DNA of 64,000 nucleotides from Nakaseomyces glabratus (GCF_010111755.1 NC_088961.1:868001-932000); one strand, 5' to 3'; counted from the first letter of the stretch, positions 9,083 to 18,724 are shown. Numbers and translations: made by a program. The notes: generated by a model not told the origin, from the sequence alone.

Positions 9083-9745
9083 ATGGGATTGGAGAACACA
9101 GAATTGCCGTCATCGGTGCTTGGCGTGTCGGAACGGATCCGGTCAATGATCATGGAGAACTCCGAATTGGGGTCTCGGCTAGTGTCGCTGTTGCTGGTAA
9201 ACAGTGGAAATGCCGCAGAGATCATCGAGTCCATCAATAAAGGAGGTGCTTCAAATGTGAGGTCCAAGAGCAAACACAAGAGCAATGAGGTTAAACCAGT
9301 AGTAGCGGGTGCCCAGTCCGACCGAGATTATACATACAAGAATACCACAGAAGACGCTAGAGTATCGGGTGACGATGACGAGGATGCTGTTGTAACTACT
9401 TCCTCGCAGTGGGACAACAGGGCTATTACCACAACTGGTGGCCACAGCAGTGCAAACAGTGAAGACGAAGTCGAGGACAACGAGAGCCTTTTACTGAAAG
9501 CTTTAGAGAAGCGTCGCAAGAACTCAGAGGCCTCGGCGCGTTTCAGGATAAGGAAGAAACAGCGTCGTATGGAGAATCTCGAGAAACTGGCACAATTAAA
9601 CTCACACATAGATGACTTGAACAAGAAGATTGATGGTCTGTTGCAGGAAAATAGACATTGGAAATCTAAATTGGAAGAGATCAATGAGCAGAAATCAAAG
9701 CAGTTGCTTGAACAGATCAAAAAAAAAAACGGAATTCTTCTGTGA
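9083..9745 (+). CDS. MET28: bZIP sulfur-metabolism cofactor Met28
   Basis: The 220-residue protein ends in a bZIP domain. The basic region (RRKNSEASARFRIRKKQRR, residues ~142-160) uses the Met4/Met28/Cys-3-type N-x2-A-S-x-R-F-R core. A zipper follows (LEKLAQLNSHIDDLNKKIDGLL ... residues 163-205). The N-terminal part (residues 8-55) is a predicted helical region, followed by an acidic, disordered linker. In S. cerevisiae Met28 stabilises the Cbf1-Met4 complex at sulfur-assimilation promoters. Gene order with YIR016W and RPR2 downstream matches YIR015W-YIR017C. The upstream region carries Met31/32 and Cbf1 sites. The main alternative, Met4, is far larger and has an activation domain not seen here. 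Confidence 0.85.
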   Translation: MGLENTELPSSVLGVSERIRSMIMENSELGSRLVSLLLVNSGNAAEIIESINKGGASNVRSKSKHKSNEVKPVVAGAQSDRDYTYKNTTEDARVSGDDDEDAVVTTSSQWDNRAITTTGGHSSANSEDEVEDNESLLLKALEKRRKNSEASARFRIRKKQRRMENLEKLAQLNSHIDDLNKKIDGLLQENRHWKSKLEEINEQKSKQLLEQIKKKNGILL

Positions 9746-11219
9746 GGTTTGTATAATTTATTGTATTTGTTTCCTTCTACGGTTATTATTTATAAATAGA
9801 GAACTACTCTAATCTTGAGCATAGAAATATAGATTTTTTGTTGTTATGTGTTACTACTCTTTTCAATTATCGCACCGTCTAATTATTGGTTCTTAGAGTT
9901 TTGTTGAACCAGGGTAAGGTCATATGTAATTGGATAGAAATGCTATAGTAGAAGATTTTAGCATAGTAATAGTCAACCAAAAGCGGAGAAATAGAGTATC
10001 ACAATTATAGCAATTATTTACAACTTATGTATATTTTTTTGTCTTCGTGAGAAAAAAATAAATAGAAATAAAGATAATTAAAAAAATTGGATTTATTCTT
10101 ATTGAACCGGAATCAATAATTGTAGGACGAAGGCAGTTCCATATAACAGCTGAAAGAAATTGCACATCACGATATTAAAATATTATAAGCAGGGAAGTCA
10201 TGAATGGCTACAAAATGAAATGGCATTTAAGCTGAAAATGAATAGGCATACTAGATCAATCATAAAATATCAAGAAGTAAAAAATGAAATAACAGGAGGC
10301 GGGCTTAAAACTATCATTAGCAATTATTGTAGAAATCAACTCGATATCGAATTGAAAAGTTTAATTTAGCAACACTTTATTTGAAATCGATAACCATGCC
10401 ATATTGGAAGAATGTAAAGCTCATTTTGTACGTGTATATTTCAAAACCCGTAAATCATATTTGAGGAACTCTCAAAAAAAAAAAAGAAAAAAGAAGCAAA
10501 GAGTGCATACTGACAAAAGCAAAAGTAGAAAACTAACGGAAAAAGGCAAAATAAGGACAAATGGGTCCAGACTCTCCACAACTCTGCATAAAAACAACAC
10601 TGATAAGCAGTTTTCTACCTGAGATGGTTGTAACGTGGGCACCGAAAAAAGTCTTTCGACATTTTCATGGTAGCCTGGGATGCACCAATAAAGTTGTAAC
10701 AATAACAACTAGATGTGCCAAACGAAAATGTCCCAGCTTTTCCAACCTTGAAATACTTGATTAAGTAACAAATTGAAACAGTGTACAGTTTTCTTGCCCA
10801 TCAAAAAACAATCAATTGCTGTTTTCAATTGTCGACAAAAAAAAAGTTAACACAAAAACTCTCGCTTACTTTACTTGTTATCAATTTCTCCAAAACAAGT
10901 AACAAACCTGGTTCCAGATTTCAGACATCTACTAAAAGTATCGTAGTAGAGCAAAAAAAAACCAGCAATTAGATCCATGGTTGCACATTCTTCGGAAAGT
11001 ACTTTCGATATAGGTATAATGCCCGATATATGCTTATCCGTAGAACCACCCAACTCCTATCGCGACAATGAATATATTAAGTAATTAGTACAGTTGTTAT
11101 CAAACTTTATTTTAGAGCAGTAGCAAAAATGAGAAAAAGGGATTTCTCGATCTTTCGAAATGTTATGCACTTGATTTTTTTTTAAGCATGAGGAGAACAA
11201 AAGATGGCATCCATGAACC
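9746..11219. other. 1.47-kb gap between convergent genes, content unknown
   Basis: MET28 and the YIR016W homologue end towards each other, so no promoter is expected here, yet the gap is long. It is AT-rich with poly-A runs. The longest plus-strand frame (10160-10369, 69 codons) has no recognisable domain. I see no tRNA, no snRNA signature and no clear remnant of a neighbouring S. cerevisiae gene. Confidence 0.5.
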
Positions 11220-12863
11220 TCATAATTCTAATTTGTTCTGATAGCGAGATATTTTGTTCGCCCATTTTCTGTTAATCATAACTCTTTTTCTTCTTATGGT
11301 TTGTAACTCTTCTTCTGAACACCAGCCGCACTCTTTGAATCGTTTCTCTAAATATTCAAGTCTCTCGTCTTCCAGATTTTGTTGGCCTATTAGAACTTTA
11401 ATGTACTCATCCAGACCCATTTTCTGGGTACTACCACTGGCCAATGATGAAGCGTTAGAGTTGTTTCTATTGCGGCCCTTGCATTTCACCTCAGCATTTA
11501 CAATACTACTTTGTTCTATCAAGGGTGTAGAATTCTTCGAGCCAAGTCTATCGGTTACTGATATAACGGGTACTTCAGTAGTTAGTTTATCGATATCAAC
11601 TAAAAACTTGTCATCTTCACCCCTGTCTTCTCGATAATTTCCTTGAGATTTGATACCTACGAAACCAGTATTGGACCAATTTTCAACTGGCGTACTATTT
11701 TGCAGAGAATATCCATCTTCCAATAGCATTTTATTCGTAAAAGTAGAGCTTGAATTAGACAGCTCGTCATCTGAGATTGTATTGGGCTCCAAATATGCTG
11801 AGTTCTCGCGAGATATATGCAGATTAAACATACCATTTCTTACATCTGCAACAGAATTTCTCCCACTATTTTGGGACATCCTGCTAAAGCTATGGCTCAT
11901 AGTCTCATGAAAGCCATTATCGTTACTATTGCCTTCGGGGTTGGCAGTTTTTGCGTTGTTTGCATTTAATGAAGCCGATGAGAATGCCCGCTTTATCGTT
12001 CCTGTAGTTGATGCAATTTTCGATAAGCTTCTTCTTACATTACTCCCCAAAGAGGTGTTTCTTTGAGTTACTGTTGTAGTCGCGGATGCAATTGAGCCTT
12101 TCCTGGATCTTGTATAGTTGTGGTTGTAGTCTTCAAAGTAACCCAGGTTGGACATGGGGCTAGAAGCTGAAATAGAGGCTCTTGAGTTTCTTCTTTGTAG
12201 TAGTTTGCTGCTTGAGTGGGCTGTTGCTATGTTCAAGCTGCTTCTGAATTTCTGTAATGAGTTTCTCTTAGAGTCACCTATATCGAAGTAGCCCGGTGAC
12301 TCGGCGGTGTATTCCCTTGTGTGGAGATCTAGAGAGACAGCGTCCACGGATGCACCTCTCTGTACAACATGCTTCTTGAAAGACGACCCCAGGGATCTGG
12401 GACTCAATAAATTAGGGTTAGGGCTGTTTGCGCCCATGCTGGCTGTTGTGCCCGTGTTGGTAGTATCTGCCACGTTACTCAGTATCGTTGCGTTGAAATG
12501 GTAGGTCATGTTGTTGTTGATGGAGGCAGAGTACGAGTTAGATCTCAGTTTCTGCACCACCGGCGATGCGGGGAGAAACCCAAGGCCTATATCGCTTCCG
12601 CCATGCGCAATTGGCGTGGTATCCACGGCATGCAAGAGCAGCGGCGAGTCCGCAAAGACAGACTCGATCTCCACCACGGGCGTGGTCGGTATCTCGAGCG
12701 CCTTGGAGAGATCCGCCATTGTAATATCCGCGTCCCTGCTCTCCAGTATCTCCTGCGCCTCATGTATAGATTCCGTGGGCGTCATCAGCTGCAGCCCCAG
12801 CCCCAGGCTCTCGCTCCTCTCCTGCAATCGCACTTCCTCTTTTATCTCCTGCAAGTAATCCAT
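11220..12863 (-). CDS. Uncharacterised YIR016W/YOL036W family protein
   Basis: This 547-residue, Ser/Asn-rich, largely disordered protein corresponds by position (between MET28 and RPR2) and by its ends to the S. cerevisiae duplicate pair YIR016W/YOL036W, whose function is unknown. I chose the ATG at 12863 (MDYLQEIKEEVRLQE); an in-frame extension three codons upstream begins with TTG and is not a eukaryotic start. The N-terminus is a short acidic helix. The C-terminal ~60 residues (LDEYIKVLIGQQNLEDERL, then EKRFKECGWCSEEEL, then KRVMINRKWANKISRYQNK) form the only compact, probably folded region. Many basic-Ser patches in between could be phosphosites. I assign no function. Confidence 0.75.
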   Translation of the reverse strand: MDYLQEIKEEVRLQERSESLGLGLQLMTPTESIHEAQEILESRDADITMADLSKALEIPTTPVVEIESVFADSPLLLHAVDTTPIAHGGSDIGLGFLPASPVVQKLRSNSYSASINNNMTYHFNATILSNVADTTNTGTTASMGANSPNPNLLSPRSLGSSFKKHVVQRGASVDAVSLDLHTREYTAESPGYFDIGDSKRNSLQKFRSSLNIATAHSSSKLLQRRNSRASISASSPMSNLGYFEDYNHNYTRSRKGSIASATTTVTQRNTSLGSNVRRSLSKIASTTGTIKRAFSSASLNANNAKTANPEGNSNDNGFHETMSHSFSRMSQNSGRNSVADVRNGMFNLHISRENSAYLEPNTISDDELSNSSSTFTNKMLLEDGYSLQNSTPVENWSNTGFVGIKSQGNYREDRGEDDKFLVDIDKLTTEVPVISVTDRLGSKNSTPLIEQSSIVNAEVKCKGRNRNNSNASSLASGSTQKMGLDEYIKVLIGQQNLEDERLEYLEKRFKECGWCSEEELQTIRRKRVMINRKWANKISRYQNKLEL

Positions 12864-13591
12864 TGCTTGCAACAGTTTCCGCTAAAATTTGCTATTACTG
12901 TGCAAACCACCAATTATCCGGGCCGATTGCGCAATGTGAAATTCCATATGCTTATATAACGAGGAAGTTGCCTGCGAAGGAAGTCAAAAAGTAAACACAT
13001 CTACCTGTTGTTCATTTTTTTTTCAGTACGAGTACGAGTAACGAAGCACTAGTAGCCAGTACGAAAAGGTAGGAGCCCCCCAGAGGAGTGGTGCCTTCTA
13101 AGGTGGATAAGTGTGAGGACTCACAAGACAACAAGAGAATGCAACGAGAAGGGAAACCCGGGAGAATCACTGCCTGTACTGCCTGCTACTGCCTGCCACT
13201 GCCTGCCACTGCCTGCCACTGGATAAGGGACATGAGAGAGACAGAGAGACATATGTGGACACAACGTTTTGTGTGGGAGACACCCGTCTTTTGACACCAA
13301 AGAGAATCACACAGAAGGGTGCGCACTACACACATACCCGGTGTATATAATAGCGAAGGGACGTGAGTTCTCTCTCGATTCGAGTATCCTGCGAGGGACA
13401 TTTGTACAAGTTGGATCATGGCGTATGTAGTGATGATCTGCTATCTCTGAATTCCTCTTGCACTGCTGAAAAGGAGTAGATAGTGATGTAGCCTTTTTTC
13501 ATAGCGCAACGCATAATGGGTAAAAGGCAGAGTCTTTGTGAGTGGTGGGGGTGTTGGGGGGGACATAGATGGAGTAAAAGGGTCGCGCAGA
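12864..13591. other. Intergenic: promoter of the YIR016W homologue
   Basis: A 728-bp gap between tandem minus-strand genes. It contains a CTGCC minisatellite (annotated separately), a GTACGAGTACGAGTA short repeat near 13026-13040, and a TATATAA near 13342. No gene is visible. Confidence 0.55.
13172..13220. repeat. GCCTGCCACT minisatellite
   Basis: Three exact 10-bp units (13191-13220) are preceded by two diverged units (GCCTGTACT, GCCTGCTACT). Non-coding. Confidence 0.9.
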
Positions 13592-13978
13592 TCAATGATC
13601 CAGTGATCTGCAGGCATTAATGGGGAAGCGTTTCACTGATCTCTTGTTGTTGACACGCTTGCTCTTGTGAGGGCGCTGGTGGCACTGGCACTCTATGGCG
13701 AGGCAGCCTGTATGCTTTTCGACGCTCACTTTGGTAGTGATAGTGGGGATTTGCGCTATCTTGCATTGTTTGCACATACTGCGCTTGAGCGAGGGGCTCA
13801 AGCGGGTTTTGGTCTTGTGGCTGACTTGCACCAAGTTACGATTGTATAACTGGGTGAGCGAGACATCACCGGTCGCTTGTGCTACGTGTCGAGATAGTTG
13901 CGCAAGGTAGTTTACACGCTGAAAGTGCTCCCTGCCACCACCATTGCCTTTGCCCTTGCCTTTCTTAACTTTTGCCAT
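13592..13978 (-). CDS. RPR2: RNase P subunit Rpr2 (Rpp21 family)
   Basis: This 128-residue basic protein (S. cerevisiae 144) has the Rpr2/Rpp21/Snm1 arrangement. A Lys/Gly-rich N-terminus (MAKVKKGKGKGNGGG) is followed by a helix (HFQRVNYLAQLSRHVA), then LVQVSHKTKTRLSPSLKRSMCKQC and a zinc-ribbon with C-x2-C (residues ~91-94) and a downstream Cys/His pair (ECQCHQRPHK). It is a protein subunit of nuclear RNase P, which removes 5' leaders from pre-tRNAs. Position between the YIR016W homologue and VLD1 matches YIR015W. Two PAC elements lie about 105-126 bp upstream of the start. Confidence 0.85.
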   Translation of the reverse strand: MAKVKKGKGKGNGGGREHFQRVNYLAQLSRHVAQATGDVSLTQLYNRNLVQVSHKTKTRLSPSLKRSMCKQCKIAQIPTITTKVSVEKHTGCLAIECQCHQRPHKSKRVNNKRSVKRFPINACRSLDH

Positions 13979-14083
13979 TGTTCTTTGTAATCCCTTGTTA
14001 TTTTAAGAAGCAGATAGACAAACAAGAATTGAAAGTTTGGGAACAACTAACTACACTTCTATGAGTACTTGCCTTGCCATTTG

Positions 14084-14104
14084 CTCATCGCAATTGCTCA
14101 TCGC
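14084..14104. promoter_or_regulatory. Tandem PAC elements upstream of RPR2
   Basis: Two copies of CTCATCGC (reverse GCGATGAG) at 14084-14091 and 14097-14104. PAC is the established element of ribosome- and RNA-biogenesis genes. They lie just over 100 bp from the RPR2 ATG, a typical PAC distance. Confidence 0.7.
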
Positions 14105-14274
14105 TCCCTGTAAACTCCTTTGAGATTTCTAGCAAAGGATTTCAATAAGAGAAAGTTGAAAAATTTCTTTCTAAGAATCTGCGTGGTGCACAATGACGTT
14201 CTTGGTGATTAGTTTTCATTGTATTGTGGATTCTACGAATATTAGCTTATATCTATATATTAGATGAAGGGGTT

Positions 14275-15051
14275 TTACGTAGCTCCGTAGGATCGTCTCT
14301 CTGTTCTCGGCAGTGCCGATGGCGATGTGTTGTGCTCACAACGGTCTGGTTCTTGGCATGTACACAGTGTGATGAGTCGGCTGCTGTCCTGGGAGGATGT
14401 AGTGTTGAACAGCAGAATACTGGCCATCCCCAATTGGTGTGTTCTCAACTCTGGGATGATCAGTTTTATGCCGTCTAGCTCGGGCTCCAACGACTTTGTT
14501 ATTACCACTAACTGTAGAATTAGCAGCACGACGTCTATCGCCAGCAGCTTCCATCGGCTGGACATATAGGGCATCTCTTCCCCAATAAGGTTCATGATGA
14601 AATAGCCGTATTTGTAATGGAAAGCCGGCTCTACCACATCGCCCACCTTTCCGGGACTGTCGTAGTAGAATAACGGAGATCCACTGTACCCGTGATACAT
14701 TACGCAGTACAGTGCCTCCGCCACTATCAGGATTTGCAAGTACCGCACAGATTTAATCAGTATGGTTCTGATCACCTCTGTCTCCAGCAGCCCGTTCCCA
14801 TCGTTGCTGTTCCGCCTATAGGACTCACCGTCCCGCATGGTCTCCAATTGCCTGTGCAGGTAGGACACGAGCAGGTCCTTCAAGAACCCAGCCAACGACA
14901 GCGCAATATACACCAGCAACATGTTCAGTACGGACCTGTCCCGCACAAACCGCAGATATATCACAACATAGCACAGCATGTGCAAGTTCCGCATCACACT
15001 CACACCTTTGACCTCATTCTCAGAGCCAAACGCTTCAACTACCAGCACCAT
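14275..15051 (-). CDS. VLD1: Vld1-like membrane protein of the DSC ubiquitin ligase (DUF1746)
   Basis: The 258-residue protein has four or so hydrophobic segments: near residues 22-36 (LHMLCYVVIYL), 42-60 (LNMLLVYIALSLAGFL), 105-118 (LQILIVAEALYCVMY) and 168-185 (LLAIDVVLLILQLVV). This layout is typical of the DUF1746 family. In S. cerevisiae YIR014W encodes Vld1, the vacuolar targeting subunit of the Dsc E3 ligase. Position next to RPR2 on the same strand matches YIR014W-YIR015W. The C-terminal ~60 residues are soluble and cysteine-containing. The assignment rests mainly on gene order and topology. Confidence 0.75.
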   Translation of the reverse strand: MVLVVEAFGSENEVKGVSVMRNLHMLCYVVIYLRFVRDRSVLNMLLVYIALSLAGFLKDLLVSYLHRQLETMRDGESYRRNSNDGNGLLETEVIRTILIKSVRYLQILIVAEALYCVMYHGYSGSPLFYYDSPGKVGDVVEPAFHYKYGYFIMNLIGEEMPYMSSRWKLLAIDVVLLILQLVVITKSLEPELDGIKLIIPELRTHQLGMASILLFNTTSSQDSSRLITLCTCQEPDRCEHNTSPSALPRTERRSYGAT

Positions 15052-15672
15052 GGCGAATACATACCAGGATCAAACTAGAGCAGGACAAGAAAAAAATAGC
15101 CAACTTAAATACACGTTTGTAGTCACACAGAAATACCAAACGTCAAATTATACTCAACCGTAAAGCAGCGCCATGCGAACCCTTCGCCAGGGCCACCCTT
15201 TAAATCTAATTTCTGTTCAATGTAGTCACATGATACTGTAGTACTATACGAACGGATCGAGTCCACCCCTTCCACCCCTTCCACGGACACCCCGCGTGAT
15301 ACATACCGTATACCCAGATAATCTAACAGGGAGAAAACCGGGTGTCTGAAGAAAGTTTCTATCGTGGTGTTTTGGGGGGGGAAGGCTAGGTGGGCCTGGA
15401 AGGCATCGTTTCTGCTTAGACAGCATCGTGCAGAGGAGCTGTTTATTGTTATCCTGTATAGTGAAATTTCCTTTTATCTAAAAGAAGTCGATGAGGTCTT
15501 ACTTATCATCTCTGTACACAAAGGGCATCGCATTGATTACTGCGATTGAGGGTGCATTAATTAAAGTGTTGAAATGCCCTCACTTGGGTGTAAAATAGTA
15601 TATATATGTGTGTAGTGCTTAGTAGCTGTTATGTAGTGTGAGGACGATGTGTGGCCTAGCGGTGGATACCCG
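15052..15672. promoter_or_regulatory. Divergent VLD1/YAP5 promoter with TATA and upstream ATGs
   Basis: A TATATATA run at 15600-15607 lies 66 bp upstream of the chosen YAP5 ATG. Three upstream ATGs follow: a frame at 15606-15641, a minimal ATG-TAG at 15631-15636, and a frame at 15647-15679 that overlaps the YAP5 start. Whether they are transcribed depends on the unknown start site. Confidence 0.5.
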
Positions 15673-16722
15673 ATGCTGACTGCTCTGGGATCAATGGGAG
15701 AGAACTACCCGGTGTTGAGGCCTAAGGACTCTGTCGCCGAGAAGATGGCGATGTCCAAGATACATATTTCCAAGAAGTGGAAGCTGCCCCCGTTGCGTCC
15801 GAAAGGGAGCCACGAAAGAGCCAAGCCGTCCCCTTCCATGGATGCGGGCGCGAAAGTATCCCCTGCGGGCGACTCGCCAACTGGTGAGGACTCGAAGCAT
15901 ATGTCGGGGCCCAATCGGAAACGGTTGCAGAATAGGGAAGCGCAGCGGGCGTACAGGGAGCGCAGCAGGAACAAGCTCCAGACGCTGGAGGACAATGTGG
16001 AGACTTTGCAAGGGATGGTGAAGATGTGGCAGAGCAAGTACAAGCAACTGGCTAGTGAGTTTGATCAGTACAAGCAGAGTTCTAACGAGAAGATTGTGGA
16101 GCTGGAAAAGACGATCTCTGAGTCGAAGGAGGATTCCAAATGCTACATTTGCATGAAGAACGTTGATCTGGATGGTCTGAAGGAGAACGCCAGGAACGAG
16201 GACATAAAACCTTTCTTCCAGGACGAATTCTTGAGCAACGCAATAAAGAACTTTCAGCCTATGGAGGCCGTGTCATTGAAACGTAAACAAGAAAAGAACT
16301 CGAGCTCACCTTCAATTACTCCGAGGTCTTCAACTACTTCTTTTGCCGCTGTATTAAATGACGTAGATAAGGGGAATTGTGGGTTCTGTAATGATAATAC
16401 TGCATGTGTATGTCGCGATATTACAAGCACTTTAAGTGCGAAGCCTCCACAACGGAGAAGTGATATTTTGTTGGACACTATGTCAAAGTCGGGCCTATCA
16501 ACAGAATCCATTAAGTCAAACTATGCAGTATCAGCACTACGATCAACGCATTGTTCTGAGAATCCATCCAAGTGTACAAAATGCTCTGATATAGACACTT
16601 CTTGTTTGAAATCAGTACCAGCAGATAATAAAAGGAGCTCTATTTACATGGAAGAACTACCAATGGAGTTTGAAGTCAACTTAAATGATCTATTCCCCTC
16701 CCCGAAAAGACAAAGAACATAG
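15673..16722 (+). CDS. YAP5: Iron-responsive bZIP factor Yap5 with Hap4-like domain
   Basis: The 349-residue protein combines three modules. A Hap4-like motif (SKKWKLPPLRPK, residues ~33-44) binds the CCAAT complex. An AP-1 basic region and zipper follow (KRLQNREAQRAYRERSRNK, ~83-101, then heptad leucines). Two cysteine-rich domains come last: CGFCNDNTACVC (236-247) and a C-terminal one with CSENPSKCTKC (294-304) and DTSC (308-311). The CGFC domain is the Fe-S sensor known in Yap5. An extra CYIC pair sits after the zipper (~157-160). Yap5 activates iron-detoxification and Fe-S genes when iron is high. An in-frame TAG lies upstream, so translation starts at this ATG or at 15694, which aligns better with S. 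cerevisiae Yap5. It is longer than S. cerevisiae Yap5 (245 residues). The ohnologue Yap7 is less likely given the CRDs. Confidence 0.9.
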   Translation: MLTALGSMGENYPVLRPKDSVAEKMAMSKIHISKKWKLPPLRPKGSHERAKPSPSMDAGAKVSPAGDSPTGEDSKHMSGPNRKRLQNREAQRAYRERSRNKLQTLEDNVETLQGMVKMWQSKYKQLASEFDQYKQSSNEKIVELEKTISESKEDSKCYICMKNVDLDGLKENARNEDIKPFFQDEFLSNAIKNFQPMEAVSLKRKQEKNSSSPSITPRSSTTSFAAVLNDVDKGNCGFCNDNTACVCRDITSTLSAKPPQRRSDILLDTMSKSGLSTESIKSNYAVSALRSTHCSENPSKCTKCSDIDTSCLKSVPADNKRSSIYMEELPMEFEVNLNDLFPSPKRQRT

Positions 16723-16869
16723 TTATCGCTGTAGAATAGCTTAATATATTCATAATATCTTATAAATACAAACTTTTACCTGATAGATTCATTGTTCTTA
16801 ATATTAAACAACTATGAGAGGGTCTGCATAAATTCCTTAGTAGGATAAAAACCAAAAAAATTAAAAAAA

Positions 16870-16942
16870 TGCTTCCAACCAGATTTGAACTGATGATCTC
16901 CACATTACTAGTGTGGCGCCTTACCAACTTGGCCATAGAAGC
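16870..16942 (-). tRNA. tRNA-Thr (anticodon AGT)
   Basis: The 73-nt gene reads GCTTCTATGGCC at its 5' end. The anticodon stem-loop CCACA-CTAGTAA-TGTGG gives anticodon AGT, the T arm carries GTTCAAATC, and the acceptor end is TTGGAAGCA. It is nearly identical to S. cerevisiae tRNA-Thr(AGU), and no intron is present. Two substitutions in the T stem relative to S. cerevisiae (CAGTTCAAATCTG) keep the pairing. It sits at a gene-order boundary between YAP5 and ADI1. Confidence 0.97.
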
Positions 16943-17599
16943 TTATTAAACGTTATATTCTCTTAGTTGACAGTTTTGCTGTAGAGTTATCAACCAGTGA
17001 TTTCGTATTGAGTTATATAAGTACGTTAAACGCATTGAAGCAAATATTTACTAGTAGCTGTTAGTGATCGAGATTATTCTAGCCAGTCATGTAAAATGCA
17101 ATAGCATCTAACCTTGATATGTATGCTTGAATAAAATTGAAATATGTGTACTACTTCTTATAGAAGACACTTATTTTCATTCTTCATGAATTGAACAATT
17201 CTAGGCAGAAAGTCACAGTTTTTATCACTCCTAGCAAAGTATGTAAATTGCAATCAACGATACAAAGAATGATATCCTTGGTTCGTCATTTTTGTGGTAA
17301 GAGAGTGTTCTAAGTGACAAGTACCTACAACCGATAACTTTCTTAGTCGTCACACATTTTGAACTTTGTGAGTAAAGAAGGGTCCCCTCACCACCATCCC
17401 CCAGTGCCACAATTCTGGACCACTATCCAACACCTTTTATTAGTAATCCATATCACAAGAAAGAACTGAACTAATCTATACATATATAACTCTTTATGTA
17501 CAGATGTATATATATTCTACGTAACCGAGCTCATACAAACAGGTTATTCGAACTGTTAGAAGTAGCAGATTATACCGATATATCAGAATAAGAATTGAA
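16943..17599. other. Intergenic: ADI1 promoter and tRNA-Thr upstream
   Basis: A 657-bp AT-rich gap with TATATA-like stretches near 17480 and 17507. No gene is seen. The 147 bp between YAP5 and the tRNA gene (16723-16869) contains a T-run (reverse strand) that can terminate Pol III. Confidence 0.5.
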
Positions 17600-18127
17600 A
17601 TGGTGGAAATATATGTACATGACGAAAACGACAGTGTCGACTTTAGACAGCCACACAACAGCGGTAAGACTGTAGCTCTAGAGGATCTTGGAAAGATTGG
17701 TGTGATATACAAGCATATAGCAGATCAAGCAGATGTTGATATTTTGGCGAAAGAGCGCAACTATAAAAACAGAGACATTGTCACTATTAATGTTGATACT
17801 TTCAAAGGCGATAAAAATGCACTTGAGAAACAGCTCGGAATATTCTACAAAGAGCATTTGCACGAGGATGAAGAGATCAGATATTGCATTGAAGGTTCAG
17901 GCTACTTCGATGTGCGTAATGGGAAGGATGACGTATGGGTCAGATGCAAAGTTGGTCCAGGTGATTTACTTATCTTACCCGCAGGTATCTATCACAGATT
18001 CACACTCACAGAGACCAATCATATTAAGGCACTAAGATTATTCAAGGATGAACCAAAATGGCAAGCTTACAATAGACCTGATGCAGACAGCCTACCCGTT
18101 CGCCATGAATACTTACAATCTATTTAA
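17600..18127 (+). CDS. ADI1: Acireductone dioxygenase
   Basis: The 175-residue cupin (S. cerevisiae 179) shows the metal site of the ARD family: H86-x-H88-x3-E92 inside EHLHEDEEIRY, with H132 in AGIYHRF. The second strand motif GSGYFDVR is also present. It oxidises the acireductone intermediate of the methionine salvage (methylthioadenosine) cycle to the keto acid precursor of methionine. ADI1 and ANY1 are neighbours on the same strand here and in S. cerevisiae (YMR009W-YMR010W). Confidence 0.95.
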   Translation: MVEIYVHDENDSVDFRQPHNSGKTVALEDLGKIGVIYKHIADQADVDILAKERNYKNRDIVTINVDTFKGDKNALEKQLGIFYKEHLHEDEEIRYCIEGSGYFDVRNGKDDVWVRCKVGPGDLLILPAGIYHRFTLTETNHIKALRLFKDEPKWQAYNRPDADSLPVRHEYLQSI

Positions 18128-18724
18128 ACAGATATCAAGCAAGATATTGGTATATACATGTAACACTAATTTATTATTTAACAAGAATACTGTTGGCTCT
18201 TATTATCATCAGTAACTCTCATAACAATATTAGCTCTTTATACTTCTTGATTGATCCACATTCCATTGCACGTAGCATCTCTCGGGAATTTGACAAAAAC
18301 CTGGCGTTCGAGAAAAGTGACTGCGATGCTGAAGGAAAGTTCAAGGCGTAGCTGCATATTGTTTTGTTTGAAGAAATCAATGGATGTAGATTTATAGCTT
18401 GTATTTTTACGTATTGATTACTGCCTAAATCCAATTTAATGTATATTCGAGGAGTTCGTTATTCTGGGGTTCGGTGAAGAGTCTACTACGCATCAGTTTT
18501 CAAGAAACAATAGGGTTTTTACGCGAATTTCGACCATCGTTTGAGTGGCTATAGTGAAATCATAGTGGTTAATATTGACACTTTGGTAATTACAACTATC
18601 AGTGGAGGTCGAGCACATCAATAACTTAAAAGCTTTTGGGATATCCTAATCAAATTGCAGACACCAAAATACTTTCAATTGTGTGTGATTACTCAGAGCA
18701 CCAAATTCCATACCGAGTTACATA
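18128..18724. other. Intergenic: ANY1 promoter
   Basis: A 597-bp gap between tandem plus-strand genes. I see no gene and no strong element. Confidence 0.45.

Noticed and set aside
12307..12959. Plus-strand frames opposite the N-terminal part of the YIR016W homologue
   Set aside because: They overlap a longer gene supported by gene order and have no recognisable product.
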